Assembly: GCA_937891595.1 (NCBI GenBank)
Contig: CALATF010000049.1
Coordinates: 1-25,062 of the forward strand
Direction of reading: 5' to 3'
Source: an uncultured Clostridia bacterium
GTDB lineage: Bacteria; Bacillota; Clostridia; Christensenellales; UBA1242
DNA length: 25,062 bases
A program made the position numbers and the translations under genes. Below are positions 6,065 to 14,184 of the stretch, in pieces. The number at the start of each line of letters is the position of its first letter. Position 1 is the first letter of the stretch. The notes beneath the pieces were generated by a model. That model made no database searches and had not been told where the DNA came from. It was given only the letters and a program-made list of their open reading frames with translations.

Positions 6065-7681
6065 ATGATTATGAAAAAACAATCTTTTGTTTTTGGTGCG
6101 GTTATATTAGCACTAAGTGGTATTATTTGTAAAATTTTGGGTGCTGTTTATAAAATTCCTTTAACCAACATATTAGGAATTCAGGGCATGGGAATATATT
6201 ATCTAATTTTTCCTATGTATGCTTTTTTATTAACGTTTACTTCTTCTAGTTTTACAATGGCTATTTCTAAGTATGTTTCTAAAAGTGTGGCAGATAATAA
6301 AAAACTTTTAGCATTTAAAATTTTCAAAGCTTCGATAATTTTACTTACCATATTAGGAATAATTGCAAGTGTTATTTTATGCTTACTTTCTAAAATAATA
6401 GCAAGCTTACAAGGCTTTGAAAATGCCTTTATTTGTTATCTAATAATTGCTCCGTCTATTTTACTGGTAGCGACTATAAGCGCGTTTAAAGGGTATTTTC
6501 AAGGCTTACAAAACATGACACCTACAGCTGTTGCCCAAATAATAGAACAAATTTTTAAATTATCAGTTGGTTTTGTTCTTGCTAAAATATTGTTTAATAA
6601 GGGAGCTTTGTTTGGGGCAGTTGGTGCTTTACTGGGTATAACAATTTCAGAAATATTAACTTTAATTTTCTTTATTGTTAGCTTTTTTATTTTTAAAATT
6701 AAAAATAAAAAATACTATAATTTTGAAAATGCTACACAGGAAGAAAAGGATGTTAAGCTATCAAAGTTAATGAAAGATGTTTTTAAGATGTCGTTACCAT
6801 TTACATTTAGTTCGGTTATTCTTCCTATGTCTTTAGTAATTGATAGCTTTTTGATTATAAACATATTAAAGTCTATGGCTTTTGACAAAGTTTTTGCTAC
6901 TAGTTTATTAGGTTTAAACTCAGGTATGGTTAATACATTAATAGGGTTACCAACAACTCTTTCTATTGCAATATGTATGACTATTGTTCCATATATTACT
7001 TTTGCATTATCAAAAAAAGATGTTTGTGCTGTAAACGAAAAAACAGTTTTAGCATTTAAATTAACTATTATTATAGCCATTCCGTGTGTTTTTGCTTTCG
7101 TTTTTTTTGCACCGCATATTATTAGAATTTTGTATTCAAGTAGTTTTAGTAATATTTATCAATTTAATGTTGCAACATCGCTTCTTATGATTTCAGCTGT
7201 TAATGTTTTATATTTAGCATTTTTACAAATTACAACGGCTATTCTTCAGGCAATAAATAAAGTCTATGTTCCTGTTATAAGTTTGTCTGTAGCTCTTATT
7301 TTTAAAGTAATTTGTGAGATTATTTTAATTCAAATACCTTATTTAAATATTTTTGGTGCGGTTATATCTAACACAGTATGTTATGTTATTTCCTCAATAG
7401 TAAATATCTATTATATTAAAAAAAGTATTGATTTAAAGTTTTCACTATATCAAACAATATTTTCGCCTATTTTTGCTAGTATTTTAATGGTTGCTTGTGT
7501 ATTTGTTTTAATGCAAACAATTTTAAAGTTTGTTTCTGTAAGTTTAGGCATTATTATTTCGTTTGTTGTAGGTGCTTGTATTTATTTATTTCTTATATTT
7601 GTTTTTAAAACATTTACAAAAAAAGAGCAGAGTTCTTTATTATTTTTTAAAAGAATTAACAATGAGAAATTAAATAAATAG
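6065..7681 (+). CDS. spoVB: SpoVB-like polysaccharide flippase (MOP/MVF superfamily)
   Basis: This 538-residue integral membrane protein has about 14 hydrophobic segments spread evenly over its length. It starts with the family's FVFGAVILALSGIICKILGAVYKIPLTNILG segment, followed by GMGIYYLIFPMYAFLLTF. These match SpoVB/YabM-type lipid-linked oligosaccharide flippases of the MurJ/Wzx superfamily, which move undecaprenyl-linked precursors across the membrane for peptidoglycan or spore cortex. A second start (MKK, two codons on) is equally possible; the ribosome site (TTTAAGGAATG) fits either. It follows the SpoVT-like gene almost without a gap, so the pair is one operon. The substrate, lipid II or another polyprenyl-linked sugar, cannot be decided here. 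Confidence 0.9.
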   Translation: MIMKKQSFVFGAVILALSGIICKILGAVYKIPLTNILGIQGMGIYYLIFPMYAFLLTFTSSSFTMAISKYVSKSVADNKKLLAFKIFKASIILLTILGIIASVILCLLSKIIASLQGFENAFICYLIIAPSILLVATISAFKGYFQGLQNMTPTAVAQIIEQIFKLSVGFVLAKILFNKGALFGAVGALLGITISEILTLIFFIVSFFIFKIKNKKYYNFENATQEEKDVKLSKLMKDVFKMSLPFTFSSVILPMSLVIDSFLIINILKSMAFDKVFATSLLGLNSGMVNTLIGLPTTLSIAICMTIVPYITFALSKKDVCAVNEKTVLAFKLTIIIAIPCVFAFVFFAPHIIRILYSSSFSNIYQFNVATSLLMISAVNVLYLAFLQITTAILQAINKVYVPVISLSVALIFKVICEIILIQIPYLNIFGAVISNTVCYVISSIVNIYYIKKSIDLKFSLYQTIFSPIFASILMVACVFVLMQTILKFVSVSLGIIISFVVGACIYLFLIFVFKTFTKKEQSSLLFFKRINNEKLNK

Positions 7682-7718
7682 ACTGTATTTTTTAGCTAAA
7701 ATTGTTAATAATTTAAAC

Positions 7719-7988
7719 ATGAATAAGTTAAATTTTTTAAAAGAAGTTAGTATTAAAAGTGATTTGCCCTTTAATACTTGTAAGAGCGTTTTTGATAGCA
7801 TTTATTGTGTTTTATGTGAAAGCTTAAACAAAGGGCATATAATTAATTTTAAAGGCTTTGGAAAGTTTTTTGTTAAAAGAAAAAGTGAAAGAGTAATTCA
7901 GGTTTTTGGGAATCAAAAATCTTTAGTGGAATCTAAAAATATTCCGGTTTTTAAAATGGGCAAGTCGTTTAAAAAAATTATTAGGTAA
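7719..7988 (+). CDS. HU-family DNA-binding protein, divergent
   Basis: At 89 residues this has the normal HU/IHF length. The helix-turn-helix body (NFLKEVSIKSDLPFNTCKSVFDSI) is followed by FKGFGKFFVKRKSERV, the start of the beta arm, and a final FKMGKSFKKIIR like the usual FKAGKALKDAV. The arm tip normally carries an R-N-P motif whose Pro intercalates into DNA. Here it reads RVIQVFGNQKSLVESKNIPVF, without RNP. It may therefore bend DNA less or bind differently. In many Clostridia an HU gene lies after spoVT-spoVB-mazG; here mazG is absent. No good ribosome site precedes the ATG at 7719, so the start is less sure. Confidence 0.75.
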   Translation: MNKLNFLKEVSIKSDLPFNTCKSVFDSIYCVLCESLNKGHIINFKGFGKFFVKRKSERVIQVFGNQKSLVESKNIPVFKMGKSFKKIIR

Positions 7989-8030
7989 TAATAACTTTTA
8001 TTTTGTTATAAATTATGATAACATAAGCAT

Positions 8031-8969
8031 ATGAAAATTAAGAATGTTGAAATTTCTAACAATTTAATATTAGCACCCATGGCTGGTATAACTGATAAGG
8101 CTTTTAGAACTATATGCAAGGAGTTTGGTGTTGGACTTACAGTTACAGAAATGGTTAGCGTTAAAGGGCTGTACTACAAGAGTAAAAAAACAGAAGAATT
8201 ACTTGATACCTCTAATATTGAAAGACCATGTGCTGTGCAACTTTTTGGTCATGAACCTGAAATATTTAGTAGTGTTATAAAAAGCGGTATTTTAGATAAG
8301 TTTGATATTATTGATATAAATATGGGTTGTCCTGCACCTAAAATAGTTAAAAATGGTGATGGAAGTACTATTATGAAAGATATCAATCTTGCAAGACAAA
8401 TTATTACAGCTTGTGTTAATGCTACAGATAAGCCTGTTACTGTTAAGTTTAGAAAAGGTTTTAATAAAGGTGATGATTTTTTAATTGAATTTGCCAAGAT
8501 GTGTGAAGAAAGTGGGGCAAGTGCAATTACTATTCATCCGCGAACAAGAGAAGACTTTTTTAGTGGTAAAATTGATATAGAAGACATTAGAAAAGTTAAA
8601 CAATCTGTTAATATTCCTGTAATAGGCAATGGTGATGTTGTTGATAAATGCTCATATGAGCACATGTTATCTTCTGGTTGTGATGGAGTTATGATAGGCA
8701 GGGGTAGTTTTGGTAACCCGGAGATATTTTCTATTTTATTAAATAAAGATATAAAATTAAATAAATGGCAGATTATTAAAAGACATTTAAATTTACTTAG
8801 AGAAGATTATAGCGATGATAAAATTGTTAAGCTTTTTAAAAAACATATTCTTGCTTATTTAAGTGGATTTAAAAATGCAAATGAATTAAAAAGGCAAATA
8901 GTTTTAGTAAATTCTTTGAATGAAATAGAAAAAATGTTAGAAGATTTCTTTAAAATAAAAAACGTTTAA
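8031..8969 (+). CDS. dusB: tRNA-dihydrouridine synthase
   Basis: This FMN-dependent TIM-barrel enzyme reduces uridine to dihydrouridine in the tRNA D-loop. At 312 residues it has the usual DusB length. Motifs in order: LAPMAGITDKAFR (FMN phosphate side), TEMVSVKGL, VQLFGHEP, DINMGCPAPKIVKNGDGSTIM with the catalytic Cys, KPVTVKFRKGF, ITIHPRTREDFFSGKI, IPVIGNGDV and GVMIGRGSFGNP. The C-terminal helical domain follows (HLNLLREDY...FKKHILAYLSGF). There is no strong Shine-Dalgarno before the ATG at 8031, and a TATGAT-like -10 lies only ~12 bases upstream, so the leader may be very short. A terminator hairpin overlaps the stop codon. Confidence 0.93.
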   Translation: MKIKNVEISNNLILAPMAGITDKAFRTICKEFGVGLTVTEMVSVKGLYYKSKKTEELLDTSNIERPCAVQLFGHEPEIFSSVIKSGILDKFDIIDINMGCPAPKIVKNGDGSTIMKDINLARQIITACVNATDKPVTVKFRKGFNKGDDFLIEFAKMCEESGASAITIHPRTREDFFSGKIDIEDIRKVKQSVNIPVIGNGDVVDKCSYEHMLSSGCDGVMIGRGSFGNPEIFSILLNKDIKLNKWQIIKRHLNLLREDYSDDKIVKLFKKHILAYLSGFKNANELKRQIVLVNSLNEIEKMLEDFFKIKNV

Positions 8970-8994
8970 TTTATTTTAAGCGTTTTTTATTTAT
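8957..8994 (+). terminator. Terminator overlapping the end of dusB
   Basis: AAAAACGTTTAA pairs with TTAAGCGTTTTT (one G-U). The stem includes the TAA stop of dusB and is followed by a T run. Confidence 0.8.
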
Positions 8995-9073
8995 ATATTT
9001 TTTAAGATAAAGAGTTAAAATATTAATCTTACTAATTAACATTTTTAATATTAATATAATATTATGATTTGAA

Positions 9074-9646
9074 GTGGATATATATATTTGTAAATACAAA
9101 AATGCAAATGAATTAAAAGAAGTCTTTTTAAATTTAAAAAAGGTTAAAAACAAATTAGTAATATTACCATTTTGTGATGGTACAGGATATTTTTTAACAA
9201 GATATTATTATAAAATTTTAAATATATGTAAGAAATTTAGTTCTAATCAAAAAAACAGTATTTTAATGTGTTTTTATATTAAAAAAAATAATATAAAATT
9301 TGTTAATAGTATTTTTATAAATAACGGCGAAGTTAAGTATTTGTTTGGTGAAAATTTTTCTAACAGAAATATGGAACTTTTTTATAGCAACGAAAAGTTT
9401 TTAGTTTTGTTCTACTTTGATTTATATAGAAAATTAAATTTAATAAAAGAAAAATTTAAAGAAATTAACTTTGTATTAGGAATAGATGACGAGGAAGATG
9501 CTCAGTTTAATAAGTATTTAAGAAATAAATTTATGGGTAAAATAATACTTATTGAAAAAAATAATCAACTTGTTTTTGTTAATCAAAAAAATATATTAAA
9601 AAAAGACGAAAATATTATTAAATTGAATATACAAAATTTAACATAA
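9074..9646 (+). CDS. Hypothetical protein, unrecognised
   Basis: This 190-residue frame starts at GTG. A perfect TATAAT lies at 9055-9060, so the transcript would begin about 7 bases before the GTG; no Shine-Dalgarno is seen, which again suggests an almost leaderless message. The protein is very rich in Lys, Asn, Ile and Phe. It has strand-like segments (KLVILPFCDGTGYFLTRYYY, NSILMCFYIKK, SIFINNGEVKYLFGE, KFLVLFYFDLY) and an acidic IDDEEDAQFN stretch. The first of these faintly recalls the 'VLPE' strand of the nitrilase fold, but no Glu-Lys-Cys triad can be found, so I do not assign it. It sits alone between the dusB terminator and another terminator, just ahead of the glycolytic genes. Confidence 0.5.
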   Translation: MDIYICKYKNANELKEVFLNLKKVKNKLVILPFCDGTGYFLTRYYYKILNICKKFSSNQKNSILMCFYIKKNNIKFVNSIFINNGEVKYLFGENFSNRNMELFYSNEKFLVLFYFDLYRKLNLIKEKFKEINFVLGIDDEEDAQFNKYLRNKFMGKIILIEKNNQLVFVNQKNILKKDENIIKLNIQNLT

Positions 9647-9670
9647 TTGATAAAATAATAATATTAAAAT

Positions 9671-9701
9671 AAAAGATTTATTTTTATAAATCTTTGTTTT
9701 T
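9671..9701 (+). terminator. Terminator or leader hairpin ahead of pgk
   Basis: AAAGATTTA / TAAATCTTT stem with a 5-6 base loop and a GTTTTTA tail, 28 bases before the pgk start. No convincing promoter lies between it and pgk, so read-through or attenuation is possible. Confidence 0.6.
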
Positions 9702-9728
9702 ATTATTAGAATTCTTTGGGGGATATTT

Positions 9729-10919
9729 ATGAAAAGAACAATAAAAGATATTGATGTTAAAGGTAAAAAAGTACTTTTAAGGTTAGATTTAAATGTGCCT
9801 ATTAATAAAACTACAGGCGAAATTTCAGATGATACAAGAATTATGGAATCTTTGGCAACCATTAATTATTTGTGTGAAAATGGTGCTAAATTAATTATAT
9901 GTTCACACCTTGGTAGGCCAGAAGGTGTTGATAAAAAATACACATTAAAACCTGTTGCTGAAAAACTTGCTAAACTTGTTAAAAACAAAGTGGAATTTGC
10001 TGAAGATACAGTTGGTAAAGATGCAAAAGCAAAAGCAAAAGCGTTAGAAGAAGGTGATATACTTTTACTTGAAAACTTGCGTTTTGATAAAGGTGAAGAA
10101 GAAAATGATGAAAAATTCTGTAAAGATTTAGCAAGCCTTGCTGACGTTTATGTTAATGATGCTTTTGGTACTGCACACAGAAAACATGCTTCTACTTATG
10201 GTGTAGCTAAACTTCTTCCTAATGCTGTTGGTTTTTTAATGAATAAGGAAATTAAAGTTATTAATCAAATTTTGGATAATCCTCAAAAACCTTTTGTTGC
10301 AATATTAGGTGGAGCAAAAATTAAAGATAAAATTCCTGTAATTGAAAATTTAATTAATAAAGCAGACACTATTTTAGTAGGTGGTGGAATGGCTTATACT
10401 TTCAGAAAAGCTCTTGGTGGAAATGTTGGTAAGTCTTTGGTAGATGACGAGAAATTAGAACTTGCAAAATCATTAATTAACAAAGCTAAAGAAAATAACG
10501 TAGAATTTATTTTGCCTGTTGACAATTTAGGTGCTACTGAATTTACAAATGATACAAAGCCTAAAAAGTTTGCTGCTGGCAAAATGGATGAAAATTATAT
10601 GGGCTTAGACATAGGACCTAAAACTATTAAAATATTTAAAAAGTATATAAAAAATGCTGGTACTATAGTTTGGAATGGACCTCTTGGTGTGTTTGAATTT
10701 AGTAAATTTGCTAAAGGTACTAATGCTATTGCAAAAGCTATAGGAAAAACAAAAGGTTTTTCATTTATAGGTGGTGGTGATAGTGCTTCTGCAGTAATTA
10801 AGTCAGGATATGCAAAAAGTGTTAGTCATATTTCAACAGGTGGTGGTGCTAGTTTAAATATGCTTGAAGGCAAAGTTCTTCCTGGTGTTGATATTATTGA
10901 AGAAATTAAGGAAAAATAA
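9729..10919 (+). CDS. pgk: Phosphoglycerate kinase
   Basis: Transfers phosphate between 1,3-bisphosphoglycerate and ADP in lower glycolysis. At 396 residues it is full length. Seen are VLLRLDLNVPIN, the substrate loop SHLGRPEG, LLENLRF, VNDAFGTAHRKHAS, the hinge and nucleotide site FVAILGGAKIKDKI, GGGMAYTF, WNGPLGVFEF, and GGGDSASAV with the C-terminal HISTGGGASLNMLEGK. A GGGGGATATTT ribosome site supports the ATG. It is the first gene of a tight pgk-gpmI-tpiA unit. gap, which usually precedes pgk, is not in this window. Confidence 0.97.
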   Translation: MKRTIKDIDVKGKKVLLRLDLNVPINKTTGEISDDTRIMESLATINYLCENGAKLIICSHLGRPEGVDKKYTLKPVAEKLAKLVKNKVEFAEDTVGKDAKAKAKALEEGDILLLENLRFDKGEEENDEKFCKDLASLADVYVNDAFGTAHRKHASTYGVAKLLPNAVGFLMNKEIKVINQILDNPQKPFVAILGGAKIKDKIPVIENLINKADTILVGGGMAYTFRKALGGNVGKSLVDDEKLELAKSLINKAKENNVEFILPVDNLGATEFTNDTKPKKFAAGKMDENYMGLDIGPKTIKIFKKYIKNAGTIVWNGPLGVFEFSKFAKGTNAIAKAIGKTKGFSFIGGGDSASAVIKSGYAKSVSHISTGGGASLNMLEGKVLPGVDIIEEIKEK

Positions 10920-10962
10920 CCCTGAAAACAACTAATTAATTTATTATAAAAGGAAAAGGGAT

Positions 10963-12489
10963 ATGAAAAACAAATTAACAACATTAATTATTATGGATGG
11001 CTTTGGTATTCCTAAAGACATTGAAAGAAGTGGTATAACAAAAGATAATACAAAAAACTTACAAGAACTTAAAGAAAAATATTCTTACTCAACCCTTTAT
11101 GCTAGCGAAGAAGAAGTTGGTCTTCCTGCAGGTCAATCAGGAACTAGCGAAGTTGGTCATATGACTATAGGTAGTGGTAGGGTAACTTATCAACCTCTTG
11201 TTAAAATAAATAAAGAAATAGAAAACAAAAAGTTTTTTGAAAATAAAACTTTAAACTGGGTTATTGATCAAGCTAAAAAAGATAATAAGGCGTTGCATTT
11301 AATAGGTATGCCAAGTGATGGTGGAATTCATTCTCATATTAATCACTTATTTGCATTGCTTGACCTATGCAAACAAAAAGAATTTGAAAAGGTATATATT
11401 CATTTTATTAGTGACGGTAGAGATACCCCTCCTAAAAGTGCTAAAAAATATATAAAACAAGTAGAAGATTATGCTAAAAAAGTAGGAGTTGGTAAAATTG
11501 CTACTATTATAGGCAGATTTTATGCTCTTGATAGAGATAAAAACTGGGATAGAAATAAAATTGCATATGATGCTTGGGTTGATGGCGTTGGTATAAAAGC
11601 TAAAGACTGGGAAAGTGCCGTTGAGCTAGCTTACAACAATGGTGAAACAGATGAGTTTATAAAACCTATTATTTTAACTCGTTGCAATAAACCTATTGCT
11701 ACTATTAAGGAAGGAGATTGTGTAATTTCTTATAATTTTAGAGCAGATAGAGAAAGACAACTTGCTTATGTAATGGTAGAAGATAATGATTTAGATTTTG
11801 TAAAGAACCTAAATCTTAAATTTGTTACAATGACAGAGTATGATGAAAACTTTAAAAAAGTGTATATTGCATATGAACCAGAACAATCTAAAAATATTTT
11901 ATCAGAAGTTTTAGCTAAAAATGGTTTAAAACAAGTTAAAATTGCAGAAACTGAAAAATATGCACACTTAACATTTTTCTTTAATTCTGGTAAACAAGAT
12001 ACTTTTGAAAATGAAGATAGAATTTTAATAAATTCTGAAAAAATGGCAAGTTATGCAAACAAACCAGAAATGAGTGCACAAAAAATTACTGAAGAAGCAT
12101 TAAAAATTATAGAAAGCGATAAATATGACTTTATTGCTATTAACTTTGCTAACTGCGATATGGTGGGACATTCGGGGGATAAACAAGCAGTTATAAAAGC
12201 TACTGAGATTGTAGATAATTGTGTAAAAAAAGTTGTAGATGCTGTTATTAAAAAAGGGGGTCAAGGTATTATTACTGCAGACCATGGTAATGCAGATATT
12301 ATGTGCTATGAAGATGGATCTCCTAATACTGCACACACAACATCTATTGTTCCTTTTATTTTATTTGATGCAGAACATCCTAAAAAGAGTTTAAGAGAAA
12401 GTGGTTCTCTTGCAGATATTGCACCAACATTATTAAAAATGTTAAATATTCAAAAACCAGAAGAAATGACTGGTAAATCTATGTTTTAA
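10963..12489 (+). CDS. gpmI: 2,3-bisphosphoglycerate-independent phosphoglycerate mutase
   Basis: Interconverts 3- and 2-phosphoglycerate using two Mn2+ ions and a serine phospho-enzyme. At 508 residues it is full length, alkaline-phosphatase fold. Key sites are the metal ligand Asp12 in LIIMDGFG, the nucleophile Ser62 in PAGQSGTSEVGH, HSHINHL, SDGRDTPPKS, the inserted phosphotransfer domain around residues 80-300 (FRADRERQL at its end), NCDMVGHSGD, and the second metal set in TADHGNADIM and NTAHTTSIVPF. A ribosome site AAAGGAAAAGGG precedes the ATG. It lies between pgk and tpiA, whereas tpiA-gpmI is the more usual order. Confidence 0.97.
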   Translation: MKNKLTTLIIMDGFGIPKDIERSGITKDNTKNLQELKEKYSYSTLYASEEEVGLPAGQSGTSEVGHMTIGSGRVTYQPLVKINKEIENKKFFENKTLNWVIDQAKKDNKALHLIGMPSDGGIHSHINHLFALLDLCKQKEFEKVYIHFISDGRDTPPKSAKKYIKQVEDYAKKVGVGKIATIIGRFYALDRDKNWDRNKIAYDAWVDGVGIKAKDWESAVELAYNNGETDEFIKPIILTRCNKPIATIKEGDCVISYNFRADRERQLAYVMVEDNDLDFVKNLNLKFVTMTEYDENFKKVYIAYEPEQSKNILSEVLAKNGLKQVKIAETEKYAHLTFFFNSGKQDTFENEDRILINSEKMASYANKPEMSAQKITEEALKIIESDKYDFIAINFANCDMVGHSGDKQAVIKATEIVDNCVKKVVDAVIKKGGQGIITADHGNADIMCYEDGSPNTAHTTSIVPFILFDAEHPKKSLRESGSLADIAPTLLKMLNIQKPEEMTGKSMF

Positions 12490-12518
12490 ATTTGTTAATA
12501 TAAGGAGATTTAAAAAAA

Positions 12519-13295
12519 ATGAGAAACAAATATGCAATGGCTAATTTTAAAATGAATAAGACAGATAGTGAAGTAGAAGAATACCTTAAAGTTCTTATAC
12601 CAAGTGTTGAAGGTAAATCAACTAAAATAGTTTTAGCTGTTCCTTTTACTTCCCTTAAAACTGCAGTTGAGAAAACTAAAAACTCTAATATTTTAATTGC
12701 AGCACAAAATATGAATGAAAATGAAAAAGGTGCTTATACTGGTGAAGTTAGTGCTGATATGTTAAAAGACTTAGGTGTTTCTGCTGTTCTTATAGGACAT
12801 AGCGAAAGAAGAAGTATTTATGATGAAAAAGACGAAACTGTTAATAAGAAGATTTTAAGGGCTTTAAAAAGTGGGTTAGTAAGTGTTTTTTGTGTTGGTG
12901 AAACAATGTATGAAAGAAAAAACCAGCTTACAGAACAAGTTTTACATAAACAAATTACTAATGGTTTAAAAACTGTTTATGCTAATGAACTTAAAAACAT
13001 AATTATTGCATACGAACCTGTATGGGCTATAGGAACAGGAGTTGTACCTATGGACGTTGAAATTATTGAAACTATTAAAGTAATTAGAAATATTTTAACT
13101 TCTATGTATGATGAAGAAATAGCTAAAAAGGTTATGATAACTTATGGTGGTAGTGTAAACGAAAATAATTGTAAAGAGATTTCAAAACTTGAAGGTGTTG
13201 ATGGAGCATTAGTTGGCGGAGCATCTTTAGTTCCTGAAAAGTTTTTAAAAATTGTTGATGCTTTTAAACCAAAAGAATGCAAAAAGAAAAAATAA
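12519..13295 (+). CDS. tpiA: Triosephosphate isomerase
   Basis: Interconverts dihydroxyacetone phosphate and glyceraldehyde-3-phosphate. It has 258 residues and a TIM barrel. The N-terminal motif is ANFKMN where most bacteria have GNWKMN, but the catalytic Asn9 and Lys11 are kept. Also seen are the catalytic His in IGHSERR, the catalytic Glu in IIAYEPVWAIGTG with the mobile loop after it, and the phosphate-binding GGSV and GALVGGASL. A TAAGGAG ribosome site lies upstream. It is the last gene of the glycolytic unit. No clear terminator follows; a new promoter begins within 30 bases. Confidence 0.97.
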   Translation: MRNKYAMANFKMNKTDSEVEEYLKVLIPSVEGKSTKIVLAVPFTSLKTAVEKTKNSNILIAAQNMNENEKGAYTGEVSADMLKDLGVSAVLIGHSERRSIYDEKDETVNKKILRALKSGLVSVFCVGETMYERKNQLTEQVLHKQITNGLKTVYANELKNIIIAYEPVWAIGTGVVPMDVEIIETIKVIRNILTSMYDEEIAKKVMITYGGSVNENNCKEISKLEGVDGALVGGASLVPEKFLKIVDAFKPKECKKKK

Positions 13296-13322
13296 GCACT
13301 TTGCATAAAAAAATTGTTAATA

Positions 13323-13351
13323 TTGAAATTTTTAATAAATTATATTATAAT
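13323..13351 (+). promoter_or_regulatory. Promoter for the small membrane protein
   Basis: TTGAAA (13323-13328), 17 bases, TATAAT (13346-13351). Confidence 0.8.
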
Positions 13352-13393
13352 AGTAGCATAAAAGAATAATAAAAAAAACGAAAGGTGTTTAAT

Positions 13394-13603
13394 ATGGATA
13401 TATTAACTAATTTGTGGGGTTATATTAGAGCTAATTGCTTTTATGATTTAAAGTCTTCAATTATTTCAATTTTTGTTATTATAGGTTTATATTATTTTTA
13501 TAAGCTTTTAAAAGACAACGGCGAAAAAGTTTATAAAAGCATGCGTTATTTAACATGCCTTTTAGTATGTTGTATAACAGTAGCTATTCTTATTAACCAT
13601 TAA
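13394..13603 (+). CDS. Small two-helix membrane protein, unrecognised
   Basis: An open frame begins at a GTG at 13385, but that GTG is part of the ribosome site (AAAGGTG). The ATG at 13394, 6-8 bases later, is therefore the likely start and gives 69 residues. Two hydrophobic segments are clear: SSIISIFVIIGLYYFYKLL and MRYLTCLLVCCITVAILI. A short Lys-rich cytoplasmic-looking loop (KDNGEKVYKS) lies between them. It has its own consensus-like promoter and sits between tpiA and secG. The position next to secG is suggestive but not proof of a link to protein export. No family recognised. Confidence 0.65.
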   Translation: MDILTNLWGYIRANCFYDLKSSIISIFVIIGLYYFYKLLKDNGEKVYKSMRYLTCLLVCCITVAILINH

Positions 13604-13655
13604 ATGTCAAACTTTGTAAAATTATAAAAATATTTTTTATTAAGCCTTGTTTCTA

Positions 13656-13684
13656 TTGCTTTTTAAATTTTTTTATGTTAAAAT
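13656..13684 (+). promoter_or_regulatory. Promoter for secG
   Basis: TTGCTT (13656-13661), 17 bases, TAAAAT (13679-13684), 25 bases upstream of the secG ATG. Confidence 0.65.
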
Positions 13685-13708
13685 CTTTGCTAGTGAAAAG
13701 GAGATATT

Positions 13709-14020
13709 ATGTTTAATTTGCTAGGTGCTGTTTTGCCAGATTGGGTTGTAAACTCATTTCCTATTATTAAATTTATTTTATTAATTTTAATTGTGCTATC
13801 AGCTATTTCTTTAATTGTTGTAGTTTTAATGCAAGAAAGTAACGAAAGCGGTACAAATACTATTACTGGTATTAAAGATACTTATTATGCCCAAAATAAA
13901 GGTATGAATAGGGAAGGAAGACTTAAAAAACTAACTATTATTTTATCAGTTGTAATTGCAGTTTCAGTTATTGTTTTCTTTATTTTAACGGAAATATATC
14001 CAAATAGTATTTGGAGTTAA
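13709..14020 (+). CDS. secG: Preprotein translocase subunit SecG
   Basis: This small membrane subunit of the SecYEG export channel has 103 residues and two transmembrane helices (ILLILIVLSAISLIVVVLMQ and LTIILSVVIAVSVIVFFIL). Between them lies the usual loop: QESNESGTNTITG, then a stretch where other SecG proteins have G-x-x-D-T-F/Y. The family's VVVLMQ-SxxxG signature is clear. The N-terminal ~20 residues are an extension not usual in short SecG. A GTGAAAAGGAGA ribosome site precedes the ATG. secG immediately before rnr and smpB is the classic Firmicutes order. Confidence 0.92.
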   Translation: MFNLLGAVLPDWVVNSFPIIKFILLILIVLSAISLIVVVLMQESNESGTNTITGIKDTYYAQNKGMNREGRLKKLTIILSVVIAVSVIVFFILTEIYPNSIWS

Positions 14021-14032
14021 AAGTAAATTAAT

Positions 14033-14068
14033 TTAAAAGAGATGTTTTTAAAACATCTCTTTTTTATT
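14033..14068 (+). terminator. Terminator after secG
   Basis: AAAAGAGATGTTT / AAACATCTCTTTT hairpin with a long T tail. Because it separates secG from rnr, rnr depends on its own promoter. Confidence 0.9.
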
Positions 14069-14149
14069 AAAAGATATTAATATTTTGTTTTATAAGAATT
14101 ATTATTGTTGTTAACATTAATAAATACTATAATAAATGTTTTAGTTGCG

Positions 14150-14178
14150 TTGACATAAAAACTTGATTAAGTTAAACT
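14150..14178 (+). promoter_or_regulatory. Promoter of rnr, placing the start of transcription at the ATG
   Basis: TTGACA (14150-14155), 17 bases, TAAACT (14173-14178). The first base of the ATG is 7 bases past the -10 box, the usual distance to +1. Confidence 0.8.
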
Positions 14179-14184
14179 AAAAGT

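Noticed and set aside
9074..9646. Nitrilase-family assignment for the orphan gene
   Set aside because: One strand looks similar (KLVILPF), but no Glu-Lys-Cys triad can be found.
13385..13393. Upstream GTG start for the small membrane protein
   Set aside because: The GTG is part of the AAAGGTG ribosome site for the ATG at 13394.
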